A stretch of DNA of 64,000 nt from Phocoena phocoena (lineage: Eukaryota > Chordata > Mammalia > Artiodactyla > Phocoenidae). Shown one piece after another: positions 48,151 through 59,957 of this stretch. The stretch lies in NCBI RefSeq assembly GCF_963924675.1, contig NC_089227.1:46432080-46496079 (forward strand), written 5' to 3'. The notes beneath the pieces are model-generated. The model worked only from the letters and a program-made list of their open reading frames with translations, had not been told where the DNA came from and did not search any database. The number at the start of each line of letters is the position of its first letter. Position 1 is the first letter of the stretch. The translations under genes and the position numbers were made by a program.

Positions 48151-49049
48151 CTAGAGAAGTTCCTTTAGCGTTTGTTGTAAAGCTGGTCTGGTGGTGCTGA
48201 ATTCTCTTAGCTTTGCTTGTCTGTAAAGGTTTTAATTTCTCTGTCAAATCTGAATGAGATCCTTGCTGGGTAAAGTAATCTTGGTTCTAGGTTTTTCCCT
48301 TTCATCACTTTAAATATGTCCTGCCACTCCTTTGTGGCTTGCAGAGTTTCTGCTGAAAGATCAGCTGTTAACCTTATGGGGATTCCCTTGTATGTTATTT
48401 GTTGTTTTTCCCTTGCTTCTTTTAATATTTTTTCCTTGTATTTAATTTTTATAGTTTGATTAATATGTGTCTTGGCATGTTTCTCCTTGGATTTATCCTG
48501 TATGGGACTCTCTGCACTTCCTGGACCTGATTGACTATTTCCTTTTCCACATTAGGGAAGTGTTCAACTATAATCTCTTCAAATATTTTCTCAGTCCCTT
48601 TTTTTCCCCTCTTCTTCTTCTGGAACCCCTATAATTTGAATGTTGATGCATTGAATGTTGATGCTTTTAATATTGTCCCAGAGGTCTCTGAGACTGTCCT
48701 CAATTCTTTTCATTCTTTTTTCTTTATTCTGCTCTGCAGTAGTTACTTCCACTATTTTATCTTCCAGGTCACTTATTTGTTCTTCTACCTCAGTTATTCT
48801 GCTATTGATTCCTTCTAGAGAATTTTTAATTTCATTTATTGTGTTGTTCATCATTGTTTGTTTGCTCTTTAGTTCTTCTAGGTCATTGTTAAATATTTGT
48901 TTTATTTTCTCCATTCTATTTTGAAGATTTTGGATCATCTTTACTATCACTACTCTGAATTCCTTTTCAGGTAGACTGCCTCTTTCCTCTTTCTTTGTTT
49001 GGTCTGATGGGTTTTTACCTTGCTCCTTCATCTGCTGTGTATTTCTCAT
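48151..49049 (-). pseudogene. L1 copy B ORF1, frameshifted
   Basis: The ATG at 49049 begins MRNTQQMKEQGKNPSDQ. The coiled-coil region (FNNDLEELKSKQTMMNNTI, SLEGINSRITEVEEQISDL) is readable for 152 codons to 'GVPEEEEGKKRD', where the frame stops at 48591. It extends a little further than the open part of ORF1 in copy A. A local duplication ('SINIQCINIQ'; gaatgttgatgc repeated near 48640-48668) interrupts the usual sequence. The RNA-binding C-terminus remains only in other frames, up to a TAG at 48151-48153. Confidence 0.88.
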
Positions 49050-49802
49050 TTTGCCTAACTTACTGTGTTTGGGGTCTCCTTTTTGCAGGCTTCCAGTTCA
49101 TAATTCCCATTGTTTTTGGTGTCTGCCCCCAGTGGGTAAGGTTGGTTCAGTGGGTTATGTAGGGTTCCTGGTGGAGGGGACTGGTACCTGTTTTCTGGTG
49201 GATGAGGCTGGATCTTGTCTTTCTGGTGGGCAGGACCACGTCGAGTGGTATGTTTTGGGGTGTCTGTGACCTTATTATGATTTTATGAAGCCTCTCTGCT
49301 AATGCATGTGGTTATATTCCTGTCTTGCTAGTTGTTTGGCACAGGGTGTCCAGCACTGTAGCTTGCTGGTTGTTGAGTGGTACTGGGTCTTAGCTTTGAG
49401 ATGGTGATCTCTGGGAGGGATTTTTCTGTTTGATATTACATGGGGCCAGGAGCTCTCTGGTGGACCAATGTCCTGATCTCAGCTCTCCCACCTCAGAGGC
49501 TCAGGCCTCACACCCGGCTGAAGTACCAAGACCCTGTCAGCCACACAGCTCAGAAGAAAAGGGAGAAAAACAAAATAAATAAAGTTATTAAAATAAAAAT
49601 AAATTATTAAAAAATGATAAAAAAAGGAAAGAAAGAAGAGAGCAACCAAACCAAGGAATAAATCCACCAATGATAACAAGCACTAAAAACTATACTAAAA
49701 AAAAAGAAAAAGAAAAACGGATATACAGATCCCTAGGACAAGTGGTAAAAGTAAAGATATACAGACAAAATCACACTAAGAGATATACACATACACACTT
49801 AC

Positions 49803-50046
49803 AAAAGGAGAAGAAGGAGGGCTTCCCTGGTGGCGCAGTGGTTGAGAGTCCACCTGCTAATGCAGGGGACACAGGTTCGTGCCCTGTTCCAGGAGGATCC
49901 CACATGCCATGGAGCGGCTGGGCCCATGAGCCATGGCCACTGAGGCTGCGCGTCCGGAGCCTGTGCTCCGCAACGGGAGAGGCCACAACAGTGAGAGGCC
50001 CATATACCGCAAAAAAAAAAAAAAAAAAAGAAAAGGAGAAAAAGGA
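49803..50046 (+). mobile_element. CHR-2-type SINE within L1 copy B 5'UTR
   Basis: The SINE runs from 'gcttccctggtggcgcagtgg' (about 49820) to 'gaggcccatataccgc' and a long A-tail. The flanks aaaaggagaagaagga (49803-49818) and aaaaggagaaaaagga (50031-50046) form a near-perfect 16-bp TSD in the purine-rich part of the L1 5'UTR. It is plus-strand, opposite to the host L1, and younger than it. Confidence 0.95.
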
Positions 50047-51409
50047 AAAAAATATATATTAAAAAAAAAAGGAAGAGAGCAACCAAATCCATAAGCAAAT
50101 CTACTGATGATAATAAACTCTAAATGCTAAACTAAGATAAACATAAAACCAGAAACAAATTAGATGCAGAAAGCAAACTCCAAGTCTACAGTTGCTCCCA
50201 AAGTCCACCGCCTGAATTTTGGGATGATTCATTGTCTATTCAGGTATTCCACAGCTGCAGGGTACATCAAGTTGATTGTGGAGATTTAATCTGCTGCTCC
50301 TGAGGCTGCTGGGAGAAATTTTCCTTTCTCTTCTTTGTTCCCACAGCTCCTGGTGTTCAGCCTTGGATTTGGCCCCGCCTCTGCATGTAGGTTGCCTGAG
50401 GGCATCTGTTCCCCGCCCAGACAGGATGGGGTTAAAGTAGCAGCTGATTAGGGGGCTCTGGCTCACTCGTGCTGGAGGTGAGGGAGGGGTACGGAATGCA
50501 GGGCGAGCCTGCTGCGGCAGAGGCCGGCGTGATGTTGCAACAGCCTGAGGTGCACCCTGTGTTCTCTGGGGGAAGCTGTCCCTGGATCACGGGACCCTGG
50601 CAGTGGCGGGCTGTACAGGCTCTCAGGAGGCGAGGTGTGGATAGTGACCTGTGCTTGAACACAGGTTTGTTGGTGGCTGCAGCAGCAGCGTTAGTGTTTC
50701 ATGCCCGTCTCTGGTGTCTGTGCTGTTATCCGTGGCTCGTGCCCATCTCTGGAGCTTGTTTAGGTGGTGTTCTGAATTCCCTCTCCTCGTGCACCCACAA
50801 CCATTGTTGTCTTGCCTCTCAGGCAGTTCCACACTTTTTCCTGGACTCCCTCCGGCTAGCTGTGGTGCACTAGCCCCCTTCAGGCTGTATTCACACAGCC
50901 AACCCCACTCATCTCCCTGGGATCTGACCTTCGAAGCCCAAGCCTCAGCTCCCAGCCCCACCCGTCCCAGCGGGTGAGCAGATAAGCCTCTCAGGCTGGT
51001 GAGTGCTGGTCGGCTCTGATCCTCTGTGTGAGATTCTCTCCGCTTTGCCCTCTGCACCCCTGTTGCTACACTCTTCTCCGTGGCTCTGAAGCTTCCCCAC
51101 TGCCACCCCCCCGTCTCCACCAGTGAAGGGGCTTCCTAGTGTGTGGAAGCTTTTCCTCCTTCACAGCTCCCTCCCAGAGGGGCAAGCCCTGTCCCTATTG
51201 TTTTGTCTGTGGTTTTTCTTTTTTCTTTTGCCCTACCCAGTTATGTGGGGAGTTTCTTGCCTTTTGGGCTCTGAGGTCTTCTGCCAGCGTGCAGTAAGTG
51301 TTCTCTAGGAGTTGTTCACATGTAGATGTATTTCTGATGTATTTGCAGGGAGGAAGGTGATCTCCAAGTCTTACTCCTCCACCATCTTGAAGGTCCCTCA
51401 AATCAACAG

Positions 51410-51738
51410 AGTTTAAGTGAAAAATAGAAACAAATCCCATGGCAATCCTAAACAAAGATTTTTTTTTTACTAAGATTTTCATATTATAGGAAAAACAGAG
51501 TAGCAGTCATACAAATTTTTTTTTTAATTTCCCAGTCCAACTTCATCAGATAATGTTCCAGCATATGCTTAATTTAGTTTAAAAATTCAGTCAACTAAAT
51601 GGGTAAGATAACTTCCTAATCTAAATATAATAATATTAAAGAGATAGTTTACATAATAATAGGATACATTTCTTTATTTATAACTTTAGTAGTATTTGAT
51701 GAAGTACCTATAGGAAGTTCTCTAGGGAAAGAGAGAAC
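51410..51738. other. Unique AT-rich sequence
   Basis: No gene or repeat is recognised apart from short T-runs. Confidence 0.45.
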
Positions 51739-51739
51739 T

Positions 51740-51985
51740 AACCTTTAGATTATTACCATGTGCTAACTACTATACCTATTGCTATATTTACATTAACTTG
51801 CTTAGCTCACTGCTATCCTGCAAGATATAACCTATATTCAATATAGAAATGAGAAGACTGGCTCAGAGTTTAATAAAACCTATTCAGGTTTACATAGAAA
51901 TAATGATGGAGTAATAAGTTGGGCCTCAGGTCAGTCTGTCTAAAGAACAAATATTCTTCTTACTTCTTTATACCACCTGTTTTAC
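51740..51985 (-). mobile_element. MIR SINE
   Basis: Antisense MIR: 'taccatgtgctaactactata', 'catttacattaacttgcttagct', 'gaaatgagaagactggctcag' and 'ttgggcctcaggtcagtctg'. Confidence 0.7.
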
Positions 51986-52330
51986 ATAAGCTAGAGGAGA
52001 CCATTCCCCATCCCACACAAGGCTGAGTACCATATGATACACTTCCATAATATGCATTGTAGGAAACTCCTATAGGGTTTAACACATTTGTTTAGTGACA
52101 GATTCCCATGTAGGATCTAGTCAATAGGCTCCATGAGGTCAGATCCTCAGTCTGATTATCACTTTATAAATTCCTGTATCTCACACTCAGAATTTGAGTC
52201 CTTAGTCAAAATCTGTTAACTGGCAGCCTTAAAAGAACATCTTTATAATTTAAAGAAAATACTCAGCAAGAATACAATGATTCAAGATCTACAAAGCAAG
52301 CTACAGTCTGTCAGAGAAAAATTATCTTAA

Positions 52331-52987
52331 AAAGCAGCCCATGTCAATCCCTCTTGAACTCTTGGTGGGAATGTAAATTGATACAGCCACTATGGAGAAC
52401 AGTATGGAGGTTCCTTAAAAAACTAAAAATAGAATTACCATATGACCCAGCAATCCCACTACTGGGCATATACCCAGAGAAAACCATAATTCAAAAAGAC
52501 ACATGCACCCCAATGTTCATTGCAGCACTCTTTACAATAGCCAGGTCATGGAAACAACCTAAATGCCCATTGACAGATGAATGGATAAAGAAGATGTGGT
52601 ACATATATACAATGGAATATTACTCAGCCATAAAAAGGAATGAAATTAGGTCATTTGTAGAGACGTGGATGGACCTAGAGACTGTCATACAGAGTGAAGT
52701 AAATCAGAAAGAGAAAAACTAATATCGTATGTTAACACATATATATGGAATCTATAAAAATGGTACAGATGAACCAGTTTTCAAGGCAGAGATAGAGACA
52801 CAGATGTAGAGAACAAACATGGACACCAAGGGGGGAAAGCAGGGTAGGGGGGATGAATTGGGAGGTTGAGATTGACATATATATACTAATATGTATAAAA
52901 TAGATAACTAATAAGAACCTGCTGTATAAAATTTTTTTAATAAAATTTTAAAAACGCATACCCCCCCCCAAAAAAAGCAACCATGTC
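52331..52987 (+). mobile_element. 5'-truncated L1 with about 14-bp TSD
   Basis: The flanks aaagcagcccatgtc (52331-52345) and aaagcaaccatgtc (52974-52987) form a probable TSD with an indel and a substitution. The insert encodes the ORF2 C-terminal region in one open frame (52354-52722, 122 codons: '[20 protein letters not shown]', '[11 protein letters not shown]', 'SEVNQKEKN'), ending one short segment early at a TAA. The A-tail is interrupted by a run of C (about 52962-52970). It is a relatively young fragment, judging by its intact frame. Confidence 0.93.
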
Positions 52988-54055
52988 TGATACAACCCTA
53001 AAGCAGACTCTGTCAGGTCTGTGGAAGCCAAAATGTTCTGTGCCTATCATTCCTGCCATCCCTGGTCACCACCCCAAAATGTACACACATCCAGACAGCT
53101 ATCCAGTCAGTTCACTCCTTCATGCTCTGTGCTTCCTCTCTTCTGACCCAACCTCTATCCTCCTTTCCTTCCAAACCATCCCACTGCAAAACCCTATGTA
53201 CCTTATTCCAGAGTAAACAGATTCCCTTCTACCCTCAGCTGCTACACAGAACACTTCTTATACTTCCTTGCTTTACTAAAATTTGGTGCATCTCCCAAGG
53301 CCACTACTTCTTTGGTTGCCCTTTCAAGGGCCATCTTCCCGTATGCCATATTCCATAGCTGTCTCCCAAATACCATGTTACATAGCTCTAAGGCATGGGT
53401 TTTGCATTCTTTTCACTCACCAGTGCATTTTTCAAACCATTATTTCCCAGTCCTTAAGTTTAAAAGATAAGTTTGTCATTTGAGATTCATGTTGTTTAAC
53501 ATATCATCAATTCCTCCTAAACCATCCACCACTAACCACCCACCTGGTTATGGTCTTAATCAAAGCTTTTGGCCTCTGTATCATAATGGTCCTCTCCACC
53601 CCAAGTCTCTTCCAGAGATCCCAATTAAAATCCACGTATAGTAGCTACTTTCAGCTCTTTAAAGTCCTTCATTCCTGCTATGCCTGTCCTTGGACTTCAA
53701 TTCTCTCCTGTCTCTACTTTATTTTTTACTTAGTCTACACCTCATGAGCTATCATGTCACCCCTCTCATAATACTCTTCTCAACAACCTTGCCCCATATC
53801 CTCCCATCACACTATCCTCAGAAACCCCACCTTTAACTTCTATGATCTACCAGGCAGTGTTGGAAAATGTAAGTTCACAGTGCATATTGGCATCCCTTCA
53901 TATTCTAGATCTTTGATTTTCAGTTGGTTTTTAGCACTGCCTGTAAACCACATATTCCTAGTCAGCAATCTCCTCTTGTCAAATACTAGTAATAATTTTA
54001 AAACTTCATCAGTCTTCTCAGGCAACATGCCTCAAACCTCCTATCTCACTCTTAA
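52988..54055 (+). mobile_element. Pyrimidine-rich sequence, possibly degraded L2
   Basis: The plus strand is markedly C/T-rich and resembles L2 sense strand in composition, with weak matches such as 'cattcctgctatgcctgtcc' and 'accttgccccatatcctccc'. Several short plus-strand frames lack stops because of the base composition. The assignment is tentative and no gene is seen. Confidence 0.35.
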
Positions 54056-54895
54056 GACATGACCTCACCTCCTACTTTAGGAAGAATGAAGAGACAATCC
54101 TATGAGAATTTCTTTAGCTTCCCACTCTCAGATCTACAAGACTAACTAAATCTATCCTTGTCTTTTTCTTCTTTCTGTCTCATTGGAAGAGTTTCCCCTC
54201 TGGAGGCTGATCCTTAAACTTATGCTTTGACTTCCAACTAAGTTCTCTAACCAACCCACTGCAACTACTCTTACCAGTTACCAATGACTCCTTGTGGCTA
54301 TTCAGTGGATGGGGTTCTGTTATTAACTTACTTGATTTCTGTGAACCTTTTTCTCCTTCTTGGAACACTTTCTTCTATTAATTTTTATAACATCACACTC
54401 TCCTGGTTTTCCTACTACATACCTGTCCATTCCGCAGTCTCTTCCTCTACCTGCCCTACAAGTGTTGTTCTACTATAAGGCTCCATCCTTGGTTATCTTC
54501 TCACTCTACATATTTTTGCTGAGTAATTTCACCCATTCCTATAACCTCAACCACCATCAATATCAGCAGTCTTTAAATTTGTTATCAGTCCATTTGAGAA
54601 TCTGATGAAAATTCTGGGCCTTGTCCCTAAAAACAAGTGCAGAAGCAGAAATTTTTCCAAACCATTTTAGGAGGTTCATGGACACCCTGAAACCTATTGA
54701 TGGACCTTTCTGGATTTCCTGATCTACAGTGCTAACAACCCCCAAACCTTCATCTCCATCCATGTCTCTTAGACAAGACTCATATATCACACTGCCAACT
54801 TGATATCTCTAATCAAATATTCCACCAGCACCACACACTCAACATATTTAAAACCTACTATTTTCTTCCTACCCTAAACCTGACACCTACAGATT
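54056..54895 (+). mobile_element. L2 LINE fragment(s)
   Basis: Sense-strand L2 phrases: 'accagttaccaatgactcct', 'cacactctcctggttttcctac', 'aggctccatccttggttatc', 'ttcatctccatccatgtctc', 'catatatcacactgccaacttg' and 'tctctaatcaaatattccacc'. A 150-bp piece at about 54565-54720 ('cagtccatttgagaatctga ... ggttcatggacaccctgaaacc') interrupts the match. It looks like a separate old repeat that I cannot name. Confidence 0.6.
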
Positions 54896-55239
54896 TGCTT
54901 TTTTTGTCATTCGATACGGTTTTCTTTATTGGGTCTTGTGCAATTCTTGTTAAGTTTATTCCCAGATATTTTAAATTGTTTCCATTGAGAATGAGATATA
55001 TTTCCCATTTCTATTTCTAGGTGCTTACTGCTAGCACAGAAAAAACGCTATTTTTTTTATATTTATCAAATATTCAGGTATCTTGTTAAATTTTACTAGC
55101 ATTTTTACTATAGTCTCTTGGATTTTCTAAATATAAATTCAAAGAATTGGCAAAAAAAGCTAGTTTGTTTTCCTTTTCTAATATTTATGATGATTATTCA
55201 ATGTTCTTGTCTTATTGCATTTGCTAATCTGGCTACTGA

Positions 55240-55390
55240 AAGTGTGGAATCAATAGTATTGGCATCATCTAGGAGCTTATTAAAGATGAAGAATCTCAGC
55301 CCCATCCCTATACCTACTAAATCATAAGCTGCATTTTAAAGATCTCCAGGTGACTCATGTACACAGTAAAAATTGAGCATACTGCTATAG
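55240..55390 (+). mobile_element. hAT-Charlie-like fragment
   Basis: 'attggcatcatctaggagctt', 'agaatctcagccccatcccta', 'ctgcattttaaagatctccagg' and 'tgactcatgtacac' resemble MER20/MER5-type elements. It interrupts the ancient L1M. Confidence 0.55.
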
Positions 55391-55587
55391 AATATTCAAG
55401 ACAATATTGAATAATAATGATAGTAGCTTGCATTATCTATTTACTGGTTTAAATTGAAATGGGCTCTATGTTTCATCATCTAAATGATTTTGGTAAATGT
55501 TTTTTATAACACAAAAATAATTTTTTCTCTTGCTCTCTTAGAATTTTTAATTTAGAATGACTGCTTAATCAGAGTTCTTTATTATCA

Positions 55588-55642
55588 AATTTCTTTATAT
55601 ATGATAATATGTAAAATTTCTTTATATATATGATAATATAGT
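55588..55642. repeat. Imperfect tandem duplication, about 27 bp
   Basis: 'aaatttctttatatatgata' recurs immediately as 'aaatttctttatatatatga', with one extra TA unit in the second copy. AT-rich context. Confidence 0.8.
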
Positions 55643-55884
55643 CTTTCTACCTTAAGTTAATATAATTAATTACATCAACAAATGGTTCAGTTACACCAAC
55701 AAAGTTAATGTATCTTTTGATATATTACTCAATTCTATATCTTAATATTTTATTTTAATTTTTTCTTCTATATCCATAAACAACTTGTCTCTAGCTTTCT
55801 TTATTGGTTTGAGGTATCAAATTGTAGCTGTTTTTATAAAATGATTTGGGAACTATATTTGTCATCTTTGTCAGTAGACAGGAA

Positions 55885-56095
55885 CAATTGTTGGCAAACC
55901 TAGTTTGCACATTAGAATTACCTGGGGAGCTTTAGAGAAATATTAATGTTCAGGCCTGTCTCTTAGAGATTCTGATTCAAGTAGTCTGGGACTCACCAGA
56001 AAACAGTATTTTTAATTAAATTAAAAATTTTAAAAACAGCTCCACAGGTGATTCTAGTGAGTCTTTAGGACTGAGAAATACTGGTCTAAAATCCT
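55885..56095 (+). mobile_element. MER5A-like hAT-Charlie element
   Basis: The terminal text 'tttgcacattagaattacctggggagcttt' and the complementary 'agctccacaggtgattctagtgagt' frame an interior with 'agagattctgattcaagtagtctggg'. This is the structure of the MER5A miniature element with terminal inverted repeats. Confidence 0.8.
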
Positions 56096-56284
56096 TTAAA
56101 TAACTTGAGAAGATTAAGTACGATTTAGCCATTATCTTGTCAATGGGTGCTATTTAGTCACCTTCTCAGTTTCTTTTAATGTAATTGTTCCATTAAAACT
56201 TCCCATTTCTTTTTAAATGATTTTAATAAACTTATATCTTGTTCTCTATGAGGTTAAGGACATTTCTTTCTATTCTCATTTTTC

Positions 56285-56530
56285 TGAGAGTTTTTCTTTT
56301 TTTAATCATGAATGGATGTTCAATTTTGTCAAAGGCTTTTTCTGCATCTCTTGAGATAATGATGCAGTTTTACTTCTTTAGTCTGTTAATATGGTGAATT
56401 ACATTGATTGACTGTGAAATGTTGAACTAGCCTTTCCCTCCCAAGATAAATCCCACTTTATTGTGACATCCTTTTTATATGTTGCTGGATTCTATTTGTT
56501 AATATTTTGTTGAGTGGAGAGATATCAGGA
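56285..56530 (-). mobile_element. L1 ORF2 fragment
   Basis: Antisense of the reverse transcriptase region: 'catgaatggatgttcaattttgtcaaagg', 'gcatctcttgagataatga' and 'ttgttaatattttgttgag'. It overlaps the ORF2 region covered by the neighbouring L1M piece, so it is a separate insertion. Confidence 0.8.
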
Positions 56531-56901
56531 AACTCACCCTTACTGGTCAGTCTTCATTTTCCTCCCCATAAGTCTGCTATTGTTACTTCTCAAATTTTTC
56601 AGATGCTTCATTGCTTTTTGTAGTCTATTCAGATTTTCATTTGGAATCAGTGGAAGAGATAGACTGTGGTACGCTTACTCCATCTTGACTAGGACCAGAA
56701 GTCTGTCACTTTCTTTGGATATTTTTTGTAAACAGTACATCCAATTAGCCTGCTTTTAAATGGAGAATTCAGTCTATTTACATAAAGCTCATATTCTTGA
56801 TTTTATTTGTTTCATTTTATTTTATTTATTTGTACTTTTTTTGGCCTTTGGATTTTTTCTATTGTCTAATTATTCCCTACCTCCACAATCTCCTGTTATT
56901 T
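56531..56901. other. Unrecognised AT-rich sequence
   Basis: No gene is seen. The phrase 'cttactccatcttgactagg' may be a degraded L1 5' end, but the evidence is thin. Confidence 0.35.
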
Positions 56902-57250
56902 AAAAATGCCATTAGGGACTTCCCTGGTGGTCCAGTGGTTAAGAATCCACCTTCCAACGTGTGTTCGATCCCTGGTCGAGGAACTAAGATCCCACATGCT
57001 GTGGAGCAACTAAGCCCGTGCACCACAACTACAGAGCCCACACGCTCTGGAGCCCATGAGCCACAGTTATGGAGCCCATGCGCTCTGGAGCCTGTGCGCC
57101 ACAACTAGAGAGAAGATTGCACGCTGCAAGGAAAGATCCCATGTGCCACAACTAAGACCTGACTAAGCCAAAAAATAAATAAATGAATAAATAAATAGAT
57201 AAATAAATATTTTTAAAATAATATAAAAATAAATAAATAAAAATGCCATT
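56902..57250 (+). mobile_element. CHR-1-type SINE with 12-bp TSD
   Basis: Exact direct repeats aaaaatgccatt at 56902-56913 and 57239-57250 define the insertion. The SINE has the head 'gacttccctggtggtccagtgg' and a long body of 'gagcccatgagccacag'-type units. An (aaat)n tail has expanded to about 70 bp (57170-57240). Confidence 0.95.
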
Positions 57251-57378
57251 GTAATTTTTCAATTCATAAATATTCACTTTCCCTTTCCTGGAGGTCATAA
57301 GCGAGCACCTTTTACTCAACTATTACACAAAAGTAGATACCAACTGTTTTCTCTCCAACAAGGCATTGGTCTTTCATT

Positions 57379-57650
57379 TCTTTACTCCTTTCTTTTTTTT
57401 TTTTTTTTGTTTTTTTTTTTTGTTTTTTTTTTTTTTTTTTGCGGTACACAGGCCTCTCACTGTTGTGGCCTCTCCCACTTACGGAGCACAGGCTCCGGAC
57501 GCGCCGGCCCAGCGGCCATGGCTCACGGGCCCAGCCGCTCCGCGGCACGTGGGATCCTCCCAGACCGGGGCACGAACCCGAGTCCCCTGCATCGGCAGGC
57601 GGACTCTCAACCACTGCGCCACCAGGGAAGCCCTCTTTACTCCTTTCTTT
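57379..57650 (-). mobile_element. CHR-2-type SINE with 17-bp TSD
   Basis: Exact repeats tctttactcctttcttt at 57379-57395 and 57634-57650 flank an antisense CHR-2 copy with an unusually long T-tail (about 45 nt with three G interruptions). The body is CpG-rich ('ccggacgcgccggcccagcg', 'ccgctccgcggcacg'), indicating a young insertion. Confidence 0.97.
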
Positions 57651-58062
57651 AAAGAAATGCTCTTTAGAACACATTTTCTTTTGACATTATTTTCCCCCTC
57701 CCAAATGAGTCTTTTCCCATGTTTTTTTTCTCTTCCTTTCCTCCTGTTTCCACCTAGGTTGTACAGAGATTTAGTACTTTGCTTAGTTCCAGACTAGCAT
57801 TATATTTTGCAGTACCTGTCCTCTATTCCAGGATCATTGTCTTAGCCCTTGCATTATGTATAATGATTATACATTTAGATAGATGGGAAAATACTTTTTC
57901 CTCCTTTGCCCCTCCCTATGTCCTCATCCTCTTTCCTTATCTTGAATTCTCTCTTCTGATTAATTCCATTTTGGTTACAGTCTCTACTCAACTATTTTCT
58001 TCAGCTTTGGTAGAAAGATAATATATTCAGTAACTCTTTATATATTTGCAAACAACTTTTTA
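57651..58062. other. Unique sequence, no gene seen
   Basis: Pyrimidine-rich unique sequence between a SINE and an old L1 3' end. No feature is recognised. Confidence 0.45.
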
Positions 58063-58064
58063 CA

Positions 58065-58382
58065 TGCCAATAGATGAATCTCAGAAACCTAATGAGCAAA
58101 AGAAGCCAGACACAAATGAGCACATGTTGGATGATTCCATCTATAGAAGTTTGAGAACAAACAAAATGGGTATATTGATATATGATAGTGTTTAGAATAA
58201 TGGTTACTTTGGGGAGAGGAATGAGGAAGCCTACTGGGGTGCTGGAAATATCTGTTTCTTATTCTCTGTGGTGCTTCCCTGTGTTTATACATATGTAAAA
58301 GTCATCAACCTGTATGCTTAAGATCTTTGCACTTTTCTATATGTGACCTATACCTCAAGAAAAAGAAAAAGTTTAAAGGGGA
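58065..58382 (+). mobile_element. Old L1M 3' end
   Basis: The 3' end of an old L1: 'aatgagcaaaagaagccagac', 'gatgattccatctatagaag', 'tggttactttggggagagga' and an A-rich tail with 'ctatacctcaagaaaaag'. Non-coding. Confidence 0.8.
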
Positions 58383-59957
58383 TGAAGAATATTAATAAAT
58401 TAATAGCTTAACTATAGAAGGAAGTTGAAAAAGAGGACCAAGAATAAGACTTTCTCCCATAAAAAGCACCATACCAAAAACTGTTAAAATCAATTTCTAG
58501 CAAAACTCTCAGCAACGGGTATATTTAATGCTATTTAAAATGTTCTGATTTTTAAAACTAGAGAAATGAAAAGATTCCCAAATAATTTTGCAACATGAAA
58601 AGGTGACCTCATATTTTTGCCCTTAAATTGACCAGAATAAAGAAGCATCAAGTATCCACATTCTAAAGAAAGAAAGCTGCAAACAGTTGGTGATACCTGG
58701 GCTTGTTGGGAGGTGAACTCGCCCTCCTAAACCTGCAGCTCCTTCCACTTTGGGGTGCTAGAATGAGGAAAAAGCTGAAGGCTGCTAGCCTTCTCAGTCC
58801 CCACCCCCTCACCTCCCTAATCCCCACCCCAGGGCCCTTCAGCAACAGGTTAAGCTGATCTGGATAGAGGGAAGCATATTCAAACAATTAAGAACGTATA
58901 TAGTCGACATCTATTCTGTGAGCCCAAGTTATTAGAATCCATAGTTACCTAATTACAATTTCTACCAAAGAGTGGTCACCATGCAAAGAAGTCAAGAATC
59001 CACGAAAAAAAAATTTTAATTAAAATCTATTCAAAAGCTAGAAATCAATTGGAAAGCATGACATAACCAAGTGCATGCTGCTCTCTTAAAATATGTGAAT
59101 TAAAAAAAAAAATCAGTGAGGACAAAATCTGCTTGTGTCAGTCCAGGTTGTTCCTCCTATTATAGCAAAAGCATATTTTATAACACACTTATATTTCTTC
59201 ACTGAGGGCCCACTTTCACTCTTTGTTTTTGACCTCTGTGCAAATGAAAGTTGTGAAGCAGTTATTTCATCTGCTGGAGCTGAGGTCTGCATTGCCATTC
59301 ATCTCCTCATTTCTGGGGCTCTGCATTCAGGCGTATGGAGAGAAAACTCTAACAGAGCAGCAGGCCTTGGTCTGAAATCAGCACTTAGAGTATCTGCCCA
59401 CATAGAAACAGATCTTTTTGTGAGGTTGAATGATGCTGATAAAATAATAGATTGGCCTGCTGTGTGGAAGCTATGGAAAGGCAGCTAATGGGGCTCCCAC
59501 AGGTCCTGGGAACCCAGCTAGCAGTTGCAGCAAGAATCTGATGAAAAAGCAAGATCTAGCTAAGGTGCTATGAGCAAATTAACCCAATACTTAAAGGCGT
59601 GTGTGTGCGTGCGTGCACGTGCTGAGAGGCAAAATTAAGCATTAACACACACTAGTTTGATCTATCTAGCTTCTGTTGCAAGTTCTAGCACTGTCTAGCA
59701 CTCCTTTTGGAAACATGTCCCATGTTTCAACAATACTTTTGCTGAGAGAACAAGCTCCCAGGGACATGGGGGTGTGTATGCCATTAAAACTAATCAATTT
59801 CATTGTTAAATTTTACAAATATTTCCATGCAATTGTCAACAGAAATATAATTTTCTGAACAATGTCACACAAATAAAACATATCTTGGAAAACACTGCAG
59901 AAGTCAAAATGTCCATTTGGAGTTCCCAATCCTTAGACTTCTCTTTGTGATTTCCAG

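Larger units (their letters stand above)
54900..56250 (-). mobile_element. Ancient L1M reverse-transcriptase region
   Basis: Antisense degraded L1 ORF2 text: 'cttgttaagtttattcccaga', 'tctcttggattttctaaat', 'gacaatattgaataataatg' and 'cttctatatccataaac'. Two hAT-type fragments (about 55240-55390 and 55885-56095) are inserted. No frame survives. Confidence 0.65.

Noticed and set aside
49670..50062. Plus-strand frame of 130 codons ending in a Lys-rich tail
   Set aside because: It is the CHR-2 SINE read in sense with its poly(A) tail translated as lysines.
50623..51120. Minus-strand open frame of 165 codons
   Set aside because: Part of the L1 copy B 5'UTR, not conserved as a frame in copy A.
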